Notes under the pieces: generated by a model | The model's input: the letters and a program-made list of their open reading frames with translations, nothing else | The model's database searches: none | What the model was told of the DNA's origin: nothing | Program-made: the position numbers and the translations under genes | Assembly: GCF_004359985.1 (NCBI RefSeq) | Contig: NZ_SMRO01000002.1 | Coordinates: forward strand, 1 to 64,000 | Source: Paraburkholderia flava | GTDB lineage: Bacteria; Pseudomonadota; Gammaproteobacteria; Burkholderiales; Burkholderiaceae | Reading direction: 5' to 3' | Length of the DNA stretch: 64,000 nt | Shown here: positions 8,888-20,117 of the stretch, one piece after another | How positions within the stretch are numbered: the stretch's first letter is position 1 | Layout of the letters: each line of letters starts with the position of its first letter

Positions 8888-9841
8888 ATGGCGCCTGCGA
8901 TGGGAAACGAGTTGCAGCATCGCACGGTGCTGCTGGACGAAGCGGTCGATGCGTTGCTGATGCGCGCGGATGGCGTCTATGTGGACGGTACGTTCGGTCG
9001 CGGCGGCCATAGTCGCGCGGTGCTGGCCAGGCTGGGAGAGGGCGGTCGTCTGATCGCTTTCGATAAAGACCCGCTCGCCATCGCTACCGCGCAGCAGATT
9101 GCCGATCCGCGTTTCGAGATCGTGCACGAGAGTTTTGCATCACTGCGCGACGCGGTTGAGTCGCGCGGCGTAGGGCGTGTGTCGGGAGTGTTGCTGGATC
9201 TGGGCGTGTCGTCGCCGCAAATCGACGACCCGGAGCGGGGTTTCAGTTTCCGCGCCGACGGCCCGCTCGACATGCGAATGGACCCGACGCGCGGCGAGTC
9301 TGCAGCTGACTTTCTCGCGCGGGCCACAGTGCAGGAACTGACGGAGGTAATACGAGATTATGGGGAAGAACGGTTTGCTTTTCAGATTGCAAAGGCGCTT
9401 GTTGCTCGCCGGGCAGAGTCCGACCGTCTTGGGCCTCTCGTCAGTACGGGCCAGCTTGCCGAAATCGTGGGTCATGTCGTCAAAACCCGCGAGAAGGGTA
9501 AGGATCCGGCAACCCGCACCTTTCAGGCTATACGGATTCACGTCAATCAAGAGCTTGCGGAGCTGCAAGTCGTTTTAGAAGCTGCATTGTCGTTGCTGGA
9601 GCAAGGGGGGCGGCTGGTGGTAATCAGCTTTCATTCGCTCGAAGACCGGATCGTCAAACGATTCATGCAGGCGCACGCGAGTGCGCCTGCGGTCGACCGC
9701 CGCCTGCCGATCCGTGCCGCCGATCTGCCGAGTCCGCCGCTCAAGCTGCGCGGCCGCCTGTTCGCGAGCGACGCCGAAGTCGCCGCCAACCCGCGCGCCC
9801 GTTCCGCTGTGATGCGTGTCGCGGAGCGGATCGCACCATGA
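8888..9841 (+). CDS. rsmH: 16S rRNA (cytosine(1402)-N(4))-methyltransferase
   Basis: A 317-residue SAM-dependent methyltransferase (formerly MraW) that N4-methylates C1402 in the ribosomal P site. Family signatures are [13 protein letters not shown] at the start, the SAM loop [12 protein letters not shown], the catalytic-region [20 protein letters not shown] and the C-terminal [17 protein letters not shown] second ATG at 8900 (MGNELQHR) gives 313 residues, the usual Burkholderia length, and is an equally good start; neither has a clear ribosome site. The TGA overlaps the ftsL ATG. Confidence 0.94.
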   Translation: MAPAMGNELQHRTVLLDEAVDALLMRADGVYVDGTFGRGGHSRAVLARLGEGGRLIAFDKDPLAIATAQQIADPRFEIVHESFASLRDAVESRGVGRVSGVLLDLGVSSPQIDDPERGFSFRADGPLDMRMDPTRGESAADFLARATVQELTEVIRDYGEERFAFQIAKALVARRAESDRLGPLVSTGQLAEIVGHVVKTREKGKDPATRTFQAIRIHVNQELAELQVVLEAALSLLEQGGRLVVISFHSLEDRIVKRFMQAHASAPAVDRRLPIRAADLPSPPLKLRGRLFASDAEVAANPRARSAVMRVAERIAP

Positions 9842-10188
9842 ACCGTCTCAACATCTTCCTGCTGATTGTCGTGATGGGTTGCGCATTGTCGGTTGTCAAC
9901 GCCACGAATCAGCAGCGGCAGATCTTCATCCAGTTGCAGCGCGCCCAATCGCAGGAGCGCCAGCTGCAGCAGGACTACTCGCAGCTTCAATATCAGCAGA
10001 GCGCGCTGTCGAAGACGTCGCGGATCGAACAGCTCGCCACGACGTCGCTGAAAATGCAGCCCGTCACGACCGGCCGCACGCAATATCTGACGCTCGATCC
10101 CGGCGCTGTCAAAGCCGAGGACGCACCGATCCCGACCTCCGACCCGGCTTCTACGCCCACCACGACCCGTCGCGGAGGCGCGCAATGA
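9838..10188 (+). CDS. ftsL: Cell division protein FtsL
   Basis: A 116-residue bitopic membrane protein of the FtsQLB complex. It has a short cytoplasmic start, one membrane helix at about residues 4-20 ([17 protein letters not shown]) and a periplasmic Q-rich coiled coil ([20 protein letters not shown]). Sequence is weakly conserved in this family, so the call rests on length, topology and the fixed place between rsmH and ftsI. It overlaps both neighbours by ATGA. Confidence 0.88.
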   Translation: MNRLNIFLLIVVMGCALSVVNATNQQRQIFIQLQRAQSQERQLQQDYSQLQYQQSALSKTSRIEQLATTSLKMQPVTTGRTQYLTLDPGAVKAEDAPIPTSDPASTPTTTRRGGAQ

Positions 10189-12065
10189 AGCAGTCGAAGC
10201 AATCGTCGAGCCGCAAGAGCGTCGCGTTTTCGGCGAACCCGATCCTGTCGGTGCGTCTGCCGATGTGGCGTTCGAAGCTCGTCGTGTTCATGCTGTTCAT
10301 GGCGTTCGTCGCGTTGACCGCGCGCGCGTTCTGGATTCAAGGGCCTGGCAACGCGTTCTATCAGAAGCAGGGTGAGAGCCGCTATCAGCGCACGCTCGAA
10401 TTGCCCGCTACGCGCGGCAAGATTCTCGATCGCAACGGGCTCGTGCTCGCGACGAGTTTGCCGGTTCGCGCGATCTGGGCGATTCCCGAGGCCGTGCCGG
10501 ACGATCTCGGCGCGGACAAGCTCGCGTCGCTCGGCAAGCTGCTCGGCATGACGCAGAAGGAACTGCGCGCGAAGCTGTCGGAAGATAAAAACTTCGTCTA
10601 CGTGAAGCGTCAGGTGCCGGTCGACGTCGCGCAGCAGGTTGCCGATCTCGACATCCCCGGCATCTATCAGCGCAACGAATACAAACGCTTCTATCCGGAA
10701 GGCGAGATCACCGCTCACCTGATCGGTTTCACGAACGTCGAGGACGAAGGCCAGGAAGGCGTCGAACTCAGCGACCAGAAGCTGCTCGCGGGCATGCCGG
10801 GCATCCGTCACGTGATCAAGGACCGGATGGGGCACATCGTCGAGGACGTCGACGAGCAGGTCGTGCCGCACAACGGCACGGACGTGGACCTGTCGATCGA
10901 CAGCAAGATCCAGTACATCGCGTACACGAACCTGAAAGCGGCCGTGGAGAAGTTCAAGGCGAAGGCCGGCGCGGCGATGGTGATCGACGTGCGCACGGGC
11001 GAAGTGCTCGCGCTCGTCAATTACCCGACCTACAACCCGAACGACCGCTCGCACCTGACCGGCGACCAGCTGCGCAACCGCATCCTCACCGACGTCTTCG
11101 AGCCCGGCTCGATCATGAAGCCGTTCACGATCTCGCTCGCGCTCGATCTGCACCGCGTTTCGCCGACTACACTGGTGGATACGGGGCCCGGCCGCTTCAT
11201 GCTCGACGGTGCGCAGATCACCGACGACAGTGCATTCGGCGTGCTCACCGTGGGCGGTGTGATCCAGAAGTCGAGCAACATCGGTGCGACGAAGATCGCG
11301 ATGCAGCTCAAGCCCGAAGAGATGTGGAATATGTATACCAGCATCGGTCTCGGCCAGGCGCCGAAGGTCGGCTTCCCTGGGGCGGCCGCGGGCCGGCTGC
11401 GTCCGTGGAAGAGCTGGCGCCGGATCGAGCAGGCGACGATGTCGTACGGCTACGGTCTGTCCGCTTCGCTGTTCCAGCTTGCCCGTGCCTACACCGCGAT
11501 CGCACACGACGGCCAGGTGTTGCCGGTGTCGATCTTCCGCACGCCGGGTGACGCACCGGTAACTGGCCCGCAGGTCTTCTCGCCGACCACCGCGCGCGAA
11601 GTCCGCGCCATGCTCGAAACCGTGACGGCACCTGGCGGCACGTCGCCGGATGCGGCCGTGCCCGGCTACCGTGTCGGCGGCAAGAGCGGTACCGCGTACA
11701 AACATTTCGGCCGTGGCTACGACAAATCGAAGTACCGCGCGTCGTTCGTCGGCATGGCGCCGATGCCGAATCCGCGCATCGTCGTCGCCGTATCGGTCGA
11801 CGAACCGACGGCCGGCAGCCACTTCGGCGGTCAGGTGTCGGGGCCGGTGTTCTCGGCGATCGTCGGCGATACGTTGCGCTCGCTGAACGTGCCGCCCGAT
11901 ATGCCGGTGAAGCAGCTGGTCGTGTCCGACGATACGGCCTCGCCTAATGGAACAACGGCGCCCGCTGCCCCCGCTGCCGAAGTGAAGAAACTCGCGACCG
12001 GCACGACCGCGAAACGTATGACGGTTGCGGACAACGCGAAAAACCGGCCCGGAGTCGTGCGATGA
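10185..12065 (+). CDS. ftsI: Peptidoglycan D,D-transpeptidase FtsI (penicillin-binding protein 3)
   Basis: A 626-residue septal class B penicillin-binding protein that cross-links peptidoglycan at the division site. One membrane helix near residues 25-45 is followed by the pedestal domain (ELPATRGKILDRNGLVLA). The transpeptidase domain contains S309-I-M-K312 (active serine), S363-S364-N365 and K500-S-G-T503. The frame is open further upstream to 9816, but the ATG at 10185 overlapping the ftsL stop gives the expected length. The C-terminal tail is Ala/Thr/Pro-rich. Confidence 0.94.
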   Translation: MKQSKQSSSRKSVAFSANPILSVRLPMWRSKLVVFMLFMAFVALTARAFWIQGPGNAFYQKQGESRYQRTLELPATRGKILDRNGLVLATSLPVRAIWAIPEAVPDDLGADKLASLGKLLGMTQKELRAKLSEDKNFVYVKRQVPVDVAQQVADLDIPGIYQRNEYKRFYPEGEITAHLIGFTNVEDEGQEGVELSDQKLLAGMPGIRHVIKDRMGHIVEDVDEQVVPHNGTDVDLSIDSKIQYIAYTNLKAAVEKFKAKAGAAMVIDVRTGEVLALVNYPTYNPNDRSHLTGDQLRNRILTDVFEPGSIMKPFTISLALDLHRVSPTTLVDTGPGRFMLDGAQITDDSAFGVLTVGGVIQKSSNIGATKIAMQLKPEEMWNMYTSIGLGQAPKVGFPGAAAGRLRPWKSWRRIEQATMSYGYGLSASLFQLARAYTAIAHDGQVLPVSIFRTPGDAPVTGPQVFSPTTAREVRAMLETVTAPGGTSPDAAVPGYRVGGKSGTAYKHFGRGYDKSKYRASFVGMAPMPNPRIVVAVSVDEPTAGSHFGGQVSGPVFSAIVGDTLRSLNVPPDMPVKQLVVSDDTASPNGTTAPAAPAAEVKKLATGTTAKRMTVADNAKNRPGVVR

Positions 12066-13606
12066 GCGCGCTGCGGTCGTCGCATCCGGCACACCGGCAG
12101 ATCGCCGATGCGCTCGCCTGGCTGCATGCGCACGCACAGCCGGCCGCGCATCTGCACGCCGACACGCGCTCGCTCGTGACCGGCGACGTGTTCTGCGCGT
12201 ACGCGGTAGACGGCGCGGACAACCGGCCGTTCATCGATAACGCGCTCGAACGCGGCGCGGCCGCTGTGCTGTATCAACCGGAAAACTTCGCGGGCCAACC
12301 CAATGCTGCCGTCGCGCATGCAGTGCCGGCGCTGAACGAACTGGCGGGCTCGATCGCGAGCGGCTGGTACGGCGATCCGAGCGACGCGATGCTCGTCGTC
12401 GGCGTGACCGGCACGAACGGCAAGACGTCGTGCAGCCAATGGATTTCCACCGCGTTGACCGCACTCGGTACGCGCTGCGCGATCATCGGGACGCTCGGCA
12501 GCGGCTTGCCGGGTCAACTCGTGTACACCGGTTTCACGACGCCCGATGCGCCGCAACTGCAGCGCAGCCTCGCGCAGTTGCGCGACGCAGGCGCGCAGGC
12601 GGTGGCGATGGAAGTGTCGTCGCACGCGCTGCATCAGGGGCGCGTGAACGGCACGTCGTTCGACATCGCCGTGTTCACGAATCTCACGCAGGACCATCTC
12701 GATTATCACCACACGTTCGAAGCGTACGAAGCTGCGAAGGCGCGTCTGTTCGCGTGGCCGGGGCTGCGTTGCGCGGTGCTCAACCGCGACGACGAAGCAG
12801 GCCGTCGTCTGATCGCGTCGGTACGCGGCCACGCGCGCGTGATTGCGTACGGGCTCGATACGGCGGGTGCGCAGACGGTAGAAGCCGATGCGCTGCTGCT
12901 CGCATCGAACGTGCGCGCGACTGCGACAGGCACCGCGTTCCATCTGTCGTCCGACTGGGGCGATGCGGACGTCGAGGTCGCGACGCTCGGCGCATTCAAC
13001 GTGAGCAATCTGCTCGGCGTGCTTGGCGCGTTGCTTGCCGCCGACATGCCGTTCGACGCCGCGCTCGCCGAAGTCGCAAAGCTCGAACCGGTGAACGGCC
13101 GGATGCAGCGGCTCGGCGGCCGGCTGCAGAACGACGAACCGCTCGTCGTGATCGACTACGCACACACGCCCGACGCACTCGAAAAAACACTCGACGCGCT
13201 GCGCCCGATCGCGCAGGCGCGCGGCGGCGAACTCGTCTGCATGTTCGGCTGCGGCGGCGATCGCGATGCGACGAAGCGTCCGCTGATGGGCGGCATCGCC
13301 GAACGGCTCGCGGATGGCGTCGTCGTCACCAGCGACAACCCGCGCAGCGAAGATCCGCAGTCGATCATCGACCAGATCGTCGCCGGCATGAGCGACGCGT
13401 CGAAAGCGCGCCGTATCGAAGACCGCGCGAGCGCGATCCTGCAGGCAATCCGCAGCGCCGCGCGCGAAGACGTGATCGTGCTGGCCGGCAAGGGCCACGA
13501 ATCGACGCAGGAAATCATGGGCAAGAAACGCGCGTTCTCCGATCAGGACCACGCACGACTCGCACTGGCCGCACGCGCAACCCAGGCACGCGGAGGCGGC
13601 GAATGA
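12062..13606 (+). CDS. murE: UDP-N-acetylmuramoyl-L-alanyl-D-glutamate--2,6-diaminopimelate ligase
   Basis: A 514-residue cytosolic Mur ligase that adds meso-diaminopimelate to UDP-MurNAc-Ala-Glu using ATP. The three-domain layout is visible: UDP-binding N domain, ATPase domain with VTGTNGKTSCSQW and the GSGLPGQLVYTGFTTPD region, and C domain. D425-N-P-R428 is the signature that selects diaminopimelate over lysine. ATGA overlap with ftsI upstream and with murF downstream suggests coupled translation. Confidence 0.95.
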   Translation: MSALRSSHPAHRQIADALAWLHAHAQPAAHLHADTRSLVTGDVFCAYAVDGADNRPFIDNALERGAAAVLYQPENFAGQPNAAVAHAVPALNELAGSIASGWYGDPSDAMLVVGVTGTNGKTSCSQWISTALTALGTRCAIIGTLGSGLPGQLVYTGFTTPDAPQLQRSLAQLRDAGAQAVAMEVSSHALHQGRVNGTSFDIAVFTNLTQDHLDYHHTFEAYEAAKARLFAWPGLRCAVLNRDDEAGRRLIASVRGHARVIAYGLDTAGAQTVEADALLLASNVRATATGTAFHLSSDWGDADVEVATLGAFNVSNLLGVLGALLAADMPFDAALAEVAKLEPVNGRMQRLGGRLQNDEPLVVIDYAHTPDALEKTLDALRPIAQARGGELVCMFGCGGDRDATKRPLMGGIAERLADGVVVTSDNPRSEDPQSIIDQIVAGMSDASKARRIEDRASAILQAIRSAAREDVIVLAGKGHESTQEIMGKKRAFSDQDHARLALAARATQARGGGE

Positions 13607-15015
13607 CGCTCTTCTCGCTACGCGAAGCCGCCGCGCTGATTCCCGGCGCCACCGTGACCGGCGATGCCGACATCGCGTTCGAACGCGTGTCGACGGATAG
13701 CCGCACCGCCGGCCCCGGCGATCTGTTCGTTGCGCTGAAAGGCGAGCGCTTCGACGCGCACGATTTCCTCGCCGACGTCGCCGCGCGTAACGTGTCGGCT
13801 GCGCTCGTCGCACGCAGCCCGGCCGACTGGCAGACGCCCGCGATCCGCGTCGCCGATACGCGCGTCGCGCTCGGTCAGCTGGCACGCGGCTGGCGCCGCC
13901 GCTTCGCGATGCCGCTCGTCGCGGTCACCGGCAGCAACGGCAAGACGACGGTGAAGGAAATGATCGCGTCGATCTTCGCGGCTGCGGTCGGCGCCGACGC
14001 ACGACTCGCCACCGCTGGCAATTTCAACAACGACGTCGGCCTGCCGCTGACGCTGTTCCGTCTGACGGGCGCGCACAAGCTCGCGGTCGTCGAGCTCGGC
14101 ATGAATCATCCGGGTGAAACCGAACTGCTCGCGAAGCTCGCCGAACCGACGGTCGCCGTCGTCAATAACGCGCAGCGCGAGCATCAGGAATTCATGGCGA
14201 CCGTCGAAGCGGTCGCGCTCGAACATGCGAGCGTGATTCACGTGCTGTCGCCGGAAGGCATCGCCGTGTTCCCCGCCGACGATGCGTACGCGAGCATCTG
14301 GCGCGTCGCCGCGACCGGCAACCGCATCGTCGATTTCGCGCTGAACGACGCGACCCGCACGACGCCGGCCGCAGTAACCGGCACGTTCGACGGCAACCGT
14401 CTCTCGATCGATACGCCCGCAGGCCACGTCGACGTGACGCTGCAGGTACTCGGCGATCACAACGCGCGCAACGCACTCGCCGCGACGGCTGCCGCGCTTG
14501 CCGCTGGTGTCGAGCTCGACGCCGTGCGTCGTGGACTTGAAGCATTCGGCGCGGTGAAAGGCCGTCTGCAGGTGAAGCGCGCGAGCGGCGGTACGTTCGA
14601 CGGCGCGATGGTGATCGACGACACGTACAACGCGAATCCCGATTCGATGCGCGCCGCGATCGATGTCCTCGCCGCACGCCCGTCGCCGCGCGTGCTCGTG
14701 ATGGGCGACATGGGCGAAGTCGGCGACAACGGTCCGGCGTTTCATCGCGAAGTCGGCGCGTATGCGCGCGAACGCGGCATCGACGCGCTGTTCGCCACCG
14801 GCGACGCAACGCGCGACGCATGCACGGCGTACGGCACAGGCGCGCATCACGCCGTCGATGTCGCCGCGCTGCTCGCGCAATTGCAGCAGGCCGGCTTCGA
14901 CGCCGGCACCACGATTCTCGTCAAAGGCTCGCGTTTCATGCGGATGGAACGCGTGGTGGACGCCGTCACGAGTCCACAACCCGACGCACCGGGCCATGCG
15001 CCCGGCGCGCACTGA
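13603..15015 (+). CDS. murF: UDP-N-acetylmuramoyl-tripeptide--D-alanyl-D-alanine ligase
   Basis: A 470-residue Mur ligase adding D-Ala-D-Ala to the UDP-MurNAc tripeptide. It has the P-loop [13 protein letters not shown], the motif [16 protein letters not shown] and the conserved [16 protein letters not shown] stretch. The open frame reaches far upstream inside murE, but the ATG at 13603, overlapping the murE stop by ATGA, gives the family length and start ([12 protein letters not shown]). It is followed after 16 bases by mraY. Confidence 0.95.
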   Translation: MTLFSLREAAALIPGATVTGDADIAFERVSTDSRTAGPGDLFVALKGERFDAHDFLADVAARNVSAALVARSPADWQTPAIRVADTRVALGQLARGWRRRFAMPLVAVTGSNGKTTVKEMIASIFAAAVGADARLATAGNFNNDVGLPLTLFRLTGAHKLAVVELGMNHPGETELLAKLAEPTVAVVNNAQREHQEFMATVEAVALEHASVIHVLSPEGIAVFPADDAYASIWRVAATGNRIVDFALNDATRTTPAAVTGTFDGNRLSIDTPAGHVDVTLQVLGDHNARNALAATAAALAAGVELDAVRRGLEAFGAVKGRLQVKRASGGTFDGAMVIDDTYNANPDSMRAAIDVLAARPSPRVLVMGDMGEVGDNGPAFHREVGAYARERGIDALFATGDATRDACTAYGTGAHHAVDVAALLAQLQQAGFDAGTTILVKGSRFMRMERVVDAVTSPQPDAPGHAPGAH

Positions 15016-15031
15016 TAGAAGGACCGAAAGC

Positions 15032-16201
15032 ATGCTACTGGCGCTGGCGCAATGGCTGCAGAATGACGCAAGCTTCCTGCGCGTGTTCAGTTACCTGACC
15101 TTCCGCGCGGTGATGGCCACCATCACCGCGCTGTTGATCGGACTCGTCTGCGGTCCGTGGGTGATCCGCAAGCTGGCTTCGATGAAGGTCGGCCAGGCCG
15201 TACGCAAGGACGGCCCGCAATCGCATCTCGTCAAATCCGGCACGCCGACGATGGGCGGCGTGCTGATCCTGATCGGCATTGCGGTATCGACGCTGCTGTG
15301 GGCCGACCTGACCAACCGCTTCATCTGGATCGTGATGCTCGTCACGTTCGGCTTCGGTGTGATCGGCTGGGTCGACGACTACCGCAAGGTCGTCTACAAG
15401 GACCCGCGCGGCATGTCGTCGCGCGAGAAGTATTTCTGGCAGTCGGTGATCGGCCTGTTCGCTGCGGTGTACCTCGCGTTCAGCGTGTCCGAAGCGAGCA
15501 ACGTTCGCGTGTTCGATCTGTTCATGGCGTGGGTGCGCAGCGGCCTGTCGATGGGGCTGCCCGCACGCGCCGACCTGATGCTGCCGTTCGTCAAGTCGAT
15601 CAGCTATCCGCTCGGCGTGTGGGGCTTCATCGTGCTGACGTATCTGGTGATCGTCGGCGCGAGCAACGCGGTGAACCTGACCGACGGCCTCGACGGCCTC
15701 GTGATCATGCCGGTCGTGCTGGTCGGCGCATCGCTCGGTGTGTTCGCTTACGTGATGGGCAGCTCGGTTTATTCGAAGTACCTGCTGTTTCCGCACATTG
15801 CCGGCGCGGGTGAACTGCTGATCTTCTGTTCCGCGATGGGTGGGGCCGGGCTCGCGTTCCTCTGGTACAACACGCACCCCGCGCAGGTGTTCATGGGTGA
15901 CGTCGGCGCGCTCGCGCTCGGCGGCGCGCTCGGCACGGTCGCGGTGATCGTGCGGCAGGAAATCGTGCTGTTCATCATGGGCGGGATCTTCGTCGCCGAA
16001 ACGCTGTCGGTGATGCTGCAGGTCACCTGGTTCAAGTACACGAAGCGGCGTTACGGCGAAGGGCGGCGCATCTTCAAGATGGCGCCGTTGCATCACCATT
16101 TCGAGCTGTCGGGATGGAAGGAGACGCAGGTCGTGGTCCGCTTCTGGATCATCACGCTGATGCTGTGCCTGTTCGGTCTGTCCACGCTCAAACTGCGGTA
16201 A
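15032..16201 (+). CDS. mraY: Phospho-N-acetylmuramoyl-pentapeptide-transferase
   Basis: A 389-residue inner-membrane enzyme with about ten membrane helices that transfers phospho-MurNAc-pentapeptide to undecaprenyl phosphate, forming lipid I. Conserved cytosolic loops include KSGTPTMGG, the aspartate-rich GWVDDYRK, the NLTDGLDGL motif and the C-terminal [13 protein letters not shown]. Length equals that of other Burkholderia MraY. AGAAGGACCGAAAGC precedes the ATG. Confidence 0.96.
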   Translation: MLLALAQWLQNDASFLRVFSYLTFRAVMATITALLIGLVCGPWVIRKLASMKVGQAVRKDGPQSHLVKSGTPTMGGVLILIGIAVSTLLWADLTNRFIWIVMLVTFGFGVIGWVDDYRKVVYKDPRGMSSREKYFWQSVIGLFAAVYLAFSVSEASNVRVFDLFMAWVRSGLSMGLPARADLMLPFVKSISYPLGVWGFIVLTYLVIVGASNAVNLTDGLDGLVIMPVVLVGASLGVFAYVMGSSVYSKYLLFPHIAGAGELLIFCSAMGGAGLAFLWYNTHPAQVFMGDVGALALGGALGTVAVIVRQEIVLFIMGGIFVAETLSVMLQVTWFKYTKRRYGEGRRIFKMAPLHHHFELSGWKETQVVVRFWIITLMLCLFGLSTLKLR

Positions 16202-16219
16202 GCAGCACAAAGGAAAGCG

Positions 16220-17734
16220 ATGTTTGGCGAGAAGTTTCGGGATCGGCAGAAGCCGATGGTGCTCGTGCTGGGGCTCGGAGAATCCGGGCTCGCGATGGCG
16301 CGCTGGTGCGCGCGGCACGGGTGCCGGCTGCGCGTTGCCGATACGCGCGAAGTGCCGCCGAACCTGTCCGGGCTCGAAGCGCACGGCATCGACGCCGACT
16401 TTGTCGGCGGCGCGTTTTCGCCGGTGCTGCTCGAAGGCGTCGAACTGGTCGCGATCAGTCCTGGCCTGTCGCCGCTTGCCGCCGATCTCATTCCGCTGAT
16501 CGCCGCCGCGCGCGAACGCGACATCCCCGTGTGGGGCGAACTCGAATTTTTCGCACAAGCGTTGAAGACGCTCGGTGAGAGCGGCTACGCGCCGAAGGTG
16601 ATCGCGATCACCGGCACCAACGGCAAGACCACGACGACGAGCCTCACCGGCCTGCTGTGCGAACGCGCGGGCAAGAAGGTTGCGGTCGCGGGCAACATCA
16701 GCCCGGCCGCGCTCGACAAACTCACCGAAGCGATCGACGCGACCGCACTGCCGGATATCTGGGTGCTTGAGCTGTCGAGCTTCCAGCTGGAAACCGCGCA
16801 CACGTTTGCACCCGATGCAGCCGCCGTGCTGAACATCACGCAGGATCACCTCGACTGGCACGGTGGCCTCGACGCGTACGCCGCCGCGAAGGGTCGCATC
16901 TTCGGGCCGCAAACGGTCCGTGTGCTGAACCGCGACGACGCGCGCGTGATGGCGCTCAAACCGGCCGCCGACAGCACCGCGCGCACGGTGACGTTCGGCC
17001 TGAACGAACCGGTGCGCGACGGCGACTACGGCGTGCTGCGCGATAACGGGATGTTGTGGCTCGTCGAGGCGCACGACCGCGACGCGACCGACGAAGTACA
17101 ACCGACCCGCCGCCGCAAGAACGAAACCGCGACGCCCGCCGATATCGGCCTGAAACGTCTGATGCCCGCCGACGCGCTGCGCATTCGCGGCCTGCACAAC
17201 GCAGCGAACTCGCTGGCCGCGTTCGCGCTCGCGCGTTCGATCGGTCTGCCGGGCGCACCGCTGCTCCACGGCCTGCGCGAGTATCGCGGCGAGCCGCATC
17301 GGGTGGAATTGATCGCGTCGATCGAAGGGGTCGACTACGTGGACGACAGCAAGGGCACGAATGTCGGCGCGACGGTTGCCGCGCTCGATGGCCTCGCGCA
17401 GCGCGCGGTGCTGATCGCGGGCGGCGACGGCAAGGGTCAGGACTTCGAGCCGCTGGCCGCACCGGTGACGCGCTGGTGCCGCGCGGTAATGCTGATCGGC
17501 CGCGACGCACCGCAGATTCGCGTGGCGCTTGCCGACACCGGCATCCCGCTCGCCGATCACCCGACGCTCGAAGCCGCAACCCAGGCCGCGAGCGCGCTCG
17601 CACAACCAGGCGACGCCGTGCTGCTGTCGCCGGCGTGCGCGAGTTTCGACATGTTCAAGGGCTATGCGCATCGTGCGGCGGTGTTTCGCGGCACGGTCGA
17701 AGACATCGCTGCAGAACGGGGGACGATGCTATGA
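16220..17734 (+). CDS. murD: UDP-N-acetylmuramoyl-L-alanine--D-glutamate ligase
   Basis: A 504-residue Mur ligase adding D-glutamate to UDP-MurNAc-L-Ala. It shows the N-terminal Rossmann-like motif [14 protein letters not shown], the ATP loop [13 protein letters not shown], the LELSSFQLE motif and C-terminal [15 protein letters not shown]. It is longer than E. coli MurD (about 438) because of inserts, including a charged stretch near residue 290-310 ([17 protein letters not shown]), as is usual in Burkholderia. AAAGGAAAG precedes the ATG; the stop overlaps ftsW. Confidence 0.94.
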   Translation: MFGEKFRDRQKPMVLVLGLGESGLAMARWCARHGCRLRVADTREVPPNLSGLEAHGIDADFVGGAFSPVLLEGVELVAISPGLSPLAADLIPLIAAARERDIPVWGELEFFAQALKTLGESGYAPKVIAITGTNGKTTTTSLTGLLCERAGKKVAVAGNISPAALDKLTEAIDATALPDIWVLELSSFQLETAHTFAPDAAAVLNITQDHLDWHGGLDAYAAAKGRIFGPQTVRVLNRDDARVMALKPAADSTARTVTFGLNEPVRDGDYGVLRDNGMLWLVEAHDRDATDEVQPTRRRKNETATPADIGLKRLMPADALRIRGLHNAANSLAAFALARSIGLPGAPLLHGLREYRGEPHRVELIASIEGVDYVDDSKGTNVGATVAALDGLAQRAVLIAGGDGKGQDFEPLAAPVTRWCRAVMLIGRDAPQIRVALADTGIPLADHPTLEAATQAASALAQPGDAVLLSPACASFDMFKGYAHRAAVFRGTVEDIAAERGTML

Positions 17735-19005
17735 ACTGGTCCGAACGTTTCGGCTCGCGTCTCGGCAAGCAACGCGGTTCCGCCGGCGGCGAGATGGCGG
17801 CGGGCGGCGCGCGCACACGCACCGGCGGTCTCGCGAGCGCGGTCAACGGCGTGCGGCCGTTGCGCTCGCGCATGCTCGACTACGACCACTCGCTACTGTG
17901 GGTCGTGATCGCGCTGCTCGGGCTTGGCGTCGTGATGGTGTACTCGGCGTCGATCGCAATGCCCGATTCGCCGAAGTACGCGTCCTACCGCGACTACGCG
18001 TTCCTCGTGCGCCACCTCGTGTCGGTCACCGTGGCCACGGTCGCGGCAATCATCGTGTTCCGGATCCCGATCTCGACGTGGGACAAGTACGCGCCGAAGC
18101 TCTTTCTGCTCGCGCTATTCGTGCTGGTGATCGTGCTGATCCCGCACATCGGCAAGGGCGTGAACGGTGCACGTCGGTGGATTCCACTCGGCATCACCAA
18201 CATGCAGCCGTCGGAAATCATGAAGCTCGCGGTGACGATCTACGCCGCGAACTACACGGTCCGCAAGCAGGAATACATGCACAGCTTCGCGAAGGGCTTC
18301 ATGCCGATGGCGTTCGCCGTCGGCGTGGTCGGCGCGTTGCTGCTGCTCGAGCCGGACATGGGCGCGTTCATGGTGATCGCGGCGATCGCGATGGGCGTGC
18401 TGTTCCTCGGCGGCGTGAACGGCAAGCTGTTCGGCGGTCTCGTTGCGACGGCGGTCGGTACGTTTAGCTTGCTGGTCTGGGCATCGCCGTGGCGGCGTGA
18501 GCGGATCTTCGCGTATCTCGATCCGTGGGACGACCGCTACGCACAGGGCAAGGCATATCAGCTGACTCACTCGCTGATCGCGTTCGGTCGCGGCGAATGG
18601 TTCGGCGTCGGGCTCGGCGGCAGCGTCGAGAAGCTCAACTATCTGCCGGAAGCGCACACCGACTTCATCCTCGCGGTGATCGGCGAGGAGCTCGGTTTCG
18701 TCGGCGTGCTGATCGTGATCCTGCTGTTCTACTGGATCGTGCGGCGTTCGTTCGAGATCGGCCGTCAGGCGCTCGCACTCGACCGCACGTTCGCGGGTCT
18801 CGTCGCGAAGGGCATCGGCCTGTGGTTCGGCGCGCAGACGTTCATCAACATGGGCGTGAATCTCGGCCTGCTGCCTACCAAGGGCCTGACGCTGCCGCTC
18901 GTCAGCTACGGCGGCTCGGGCATTTTGTTGAACTGCGTTGCGCTCGCGGTGCTGATGCGCGTCGATTACGAAAACCGGGTGCTGATGCGCGGAGGGAAGG
19001 TATGA
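17731..19005 (+). CDS. ftsW: Septal peptidoglycan glycosyltransferase FtsW
   Basis: A 424-residue SEDS-family polymerase with ten membrane helices, partner of FtsI in septal peptidoglycan synthesis. The start at 17731 ([14 protein letters not shown]) overlaps the murD stop; a longer open frame upstream lies inside murD. After a basic, Gly/Ala-rich cytosolic tail, SEDS motifs follow: [33 protein letters not shown], the catalytic-aspartate loop [18 protein letters not shown] and [11 protein letters not shown]. Confidence 0.95.
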   Translation: MNWSERFGSRLGKQRGSAGGEMAAGGARTRTGGLASAVNGVRPLRSRMLDYDHSLLWVVIALLGLGVVMVYSASIAMPDSPKYASYRDYAFLVRHLVSVTVATVAAIIVFRIPISTWDKYAPKLFLLALFVLVIVLIPHIGKGVNGARRWIPLGITNMQPSEIMKLAVTIYAANYTVRKQEYMHSFAKGFMPMAFAVGVVGALLLLEPDMGAFMVIAAIAMGVLFLGGVNGKLFGGLVATAVGTFSLLVWASPWRRERIFAYLDPWDDRYAQGKAYQLTHSLIAFGRGEWFGVGLGGSVEKLNYLPEAHTDFILAVIGEELGFVGVLIVILLFYWIVRRSFEIGRQALALDRTFAGLVAKGIGLWFGAQTFINMGVNLGLLPTKGLTLPLVSYGGSGILLNCVALAVLMRVDYENRVLMRGGKV

Positions 19006-20117
19006 CCGCAAGCGCGCGCACGCTGATGGTGATGGCCGGCGGCACCGGGGGACACGTGTTCCCGGGGCTCGCGGTCGCGCACCGGATGCAGGCGTGGGGC
19101 TGGCGCGTCGTATGGCTCGGCAATCCGGCCGGGATGGAAGCGACGCTCGTGCCGAAGCACGGCATCGCGATGGAATACGTGCGCTTCGGCGGACTGCGCG
19201 GCAAGGGTTTGAAGACGCGTCTGATGCTGCCGGTGAATCTGCTGCGCGCGTGTGCGCAGAGTCTGTCGGTGCTGCGTCGCGTGAAGCCGGACGTCGTGCT
19301 CGGGATGGGCGGCTACATCACGTTCCCGGCGGGCCTGATGACCGCGTTGACCGGTCGGCCGCTCGTGCTGCACGAACAGAATTCGATCGCGGGCCTCGCG
19401 AACAAGGTGCTCGCGAAGGTCGCGAAACGCGTGCTCGTCGCGTTCCCGGGCGCGTTGCCGAACGCCGAGTGGACCGGCAATCCGATCCGCGACGAACTCG
19501 CGCACACGCCGGCGCCGCAGGTGCGCTACGCGGCGCGCAGCGGTCGGCTGAACGTGCTGGTTGTGGGCGGCAGTCTCGGCGCGGCTGCGCTGAACGAAGT
19601 CGTGCCGCGCGCGCTCGCGCAGCTCGCAGCGGACGAACGTCCGCGCGTCGTCCATCAGGCCGGCGCGAAACACATCGACGCACTGCGGACGAACTACGCG
19701 GACGCGGGCCTCGCTGCCGGCGACGACGTGCAACTCGTCCCGTTCATCGACGACATGACGGCCGCGTATGCGAACGCCGATCTGGTGATCTGCCGGTCGG
19801 GCGCGATGACGGTCGCGGAGATCGCGGCAGTCGGCGTTGCCGCATTCTTCGTGCCGTTCCCGTACGCGGTCGACGATCATCAAACCACTAACGCAGCGTT
19901 CCTCGCCGGACCCGGCGCGGCGCTCGTCGTACAGCAGCGCGATCTGACGGCGGACAGTCTCGCCGCCTGGTTGCGCAGCCAGACCCGCGACAGTCTCGCG
20001 GCGATGGCGGAGCGTTCGCGCTCGCTCGCGAAACCGGATGCCACCGAACAGGTCGCGACGATCTGTGCGACCGTCGCCGGCGCGATCCCGAGCACGAGCC
20101 TGGAAGGACAGCAATGA
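19002..20117 (+). CDS. murG: UDP-N-acetylglucosamine--N-acetylmuramyl-(pentapeptide) pyrophosphoryl-undecaprenol N-acetylglucosamine transferase
   Basis: A 371-residue GT28 glycosyltransferase at the inner face of the membrane that converts lipid I to lipid II. It has the N-terminal glycine loop [14 protein letters not shown], the second glycine loop [23 protein letters not shown], and the UDP-GlcNAc-binding [13 protein letters not shown] and [17 protein letters not shown] overlaps with ftsW upstream and murC downstream fix both ends. Confidence 0.95.
   Translation: MTASARTLMVMAGGTGGHVFPGLAVAHRMQAWGWRVVWLGNPAGMEATLVPKHGIAMEYVRFGGLRGKGLKTRLMLPVNLLRACAQSLSVLRRVKPDVVLGMGGYITFPAGLMTALTGRPLVLHEQNSIAGLANKVLAKVAKRVLVAFPGALPNAEWTGNPIRDELAHTPAPQVRYAARSGRLNVLVVGGSLGAAALNEVVPRALAQLAADERPRVVHQAGAKHIDALRTNYADAGLAAGDDVQLVPFIDDMTAAYANADLVICRSGAMTVAEIAAVGVAAFFVPFPYAVDDHQTTNAAFLAGPGAALVVQQRDLTADSLAAWLRSQTRDSLAAMAERSRSLAKPDATEQVATICATVAGAIPSTSLEGQQ

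Noticed and set aside
12430..13602. Upstream extension of the murF frame inside murE
   Set aside because: Arg-rich translation of the murE alternate frame; the real start is the ATG at 13603 overlapping the murE stop.
15035..17671. An 878-codon frame antisense to mraY and murD
   Set aside because: Spans two real genes and their gap on the opposite strand; no start context or domain.
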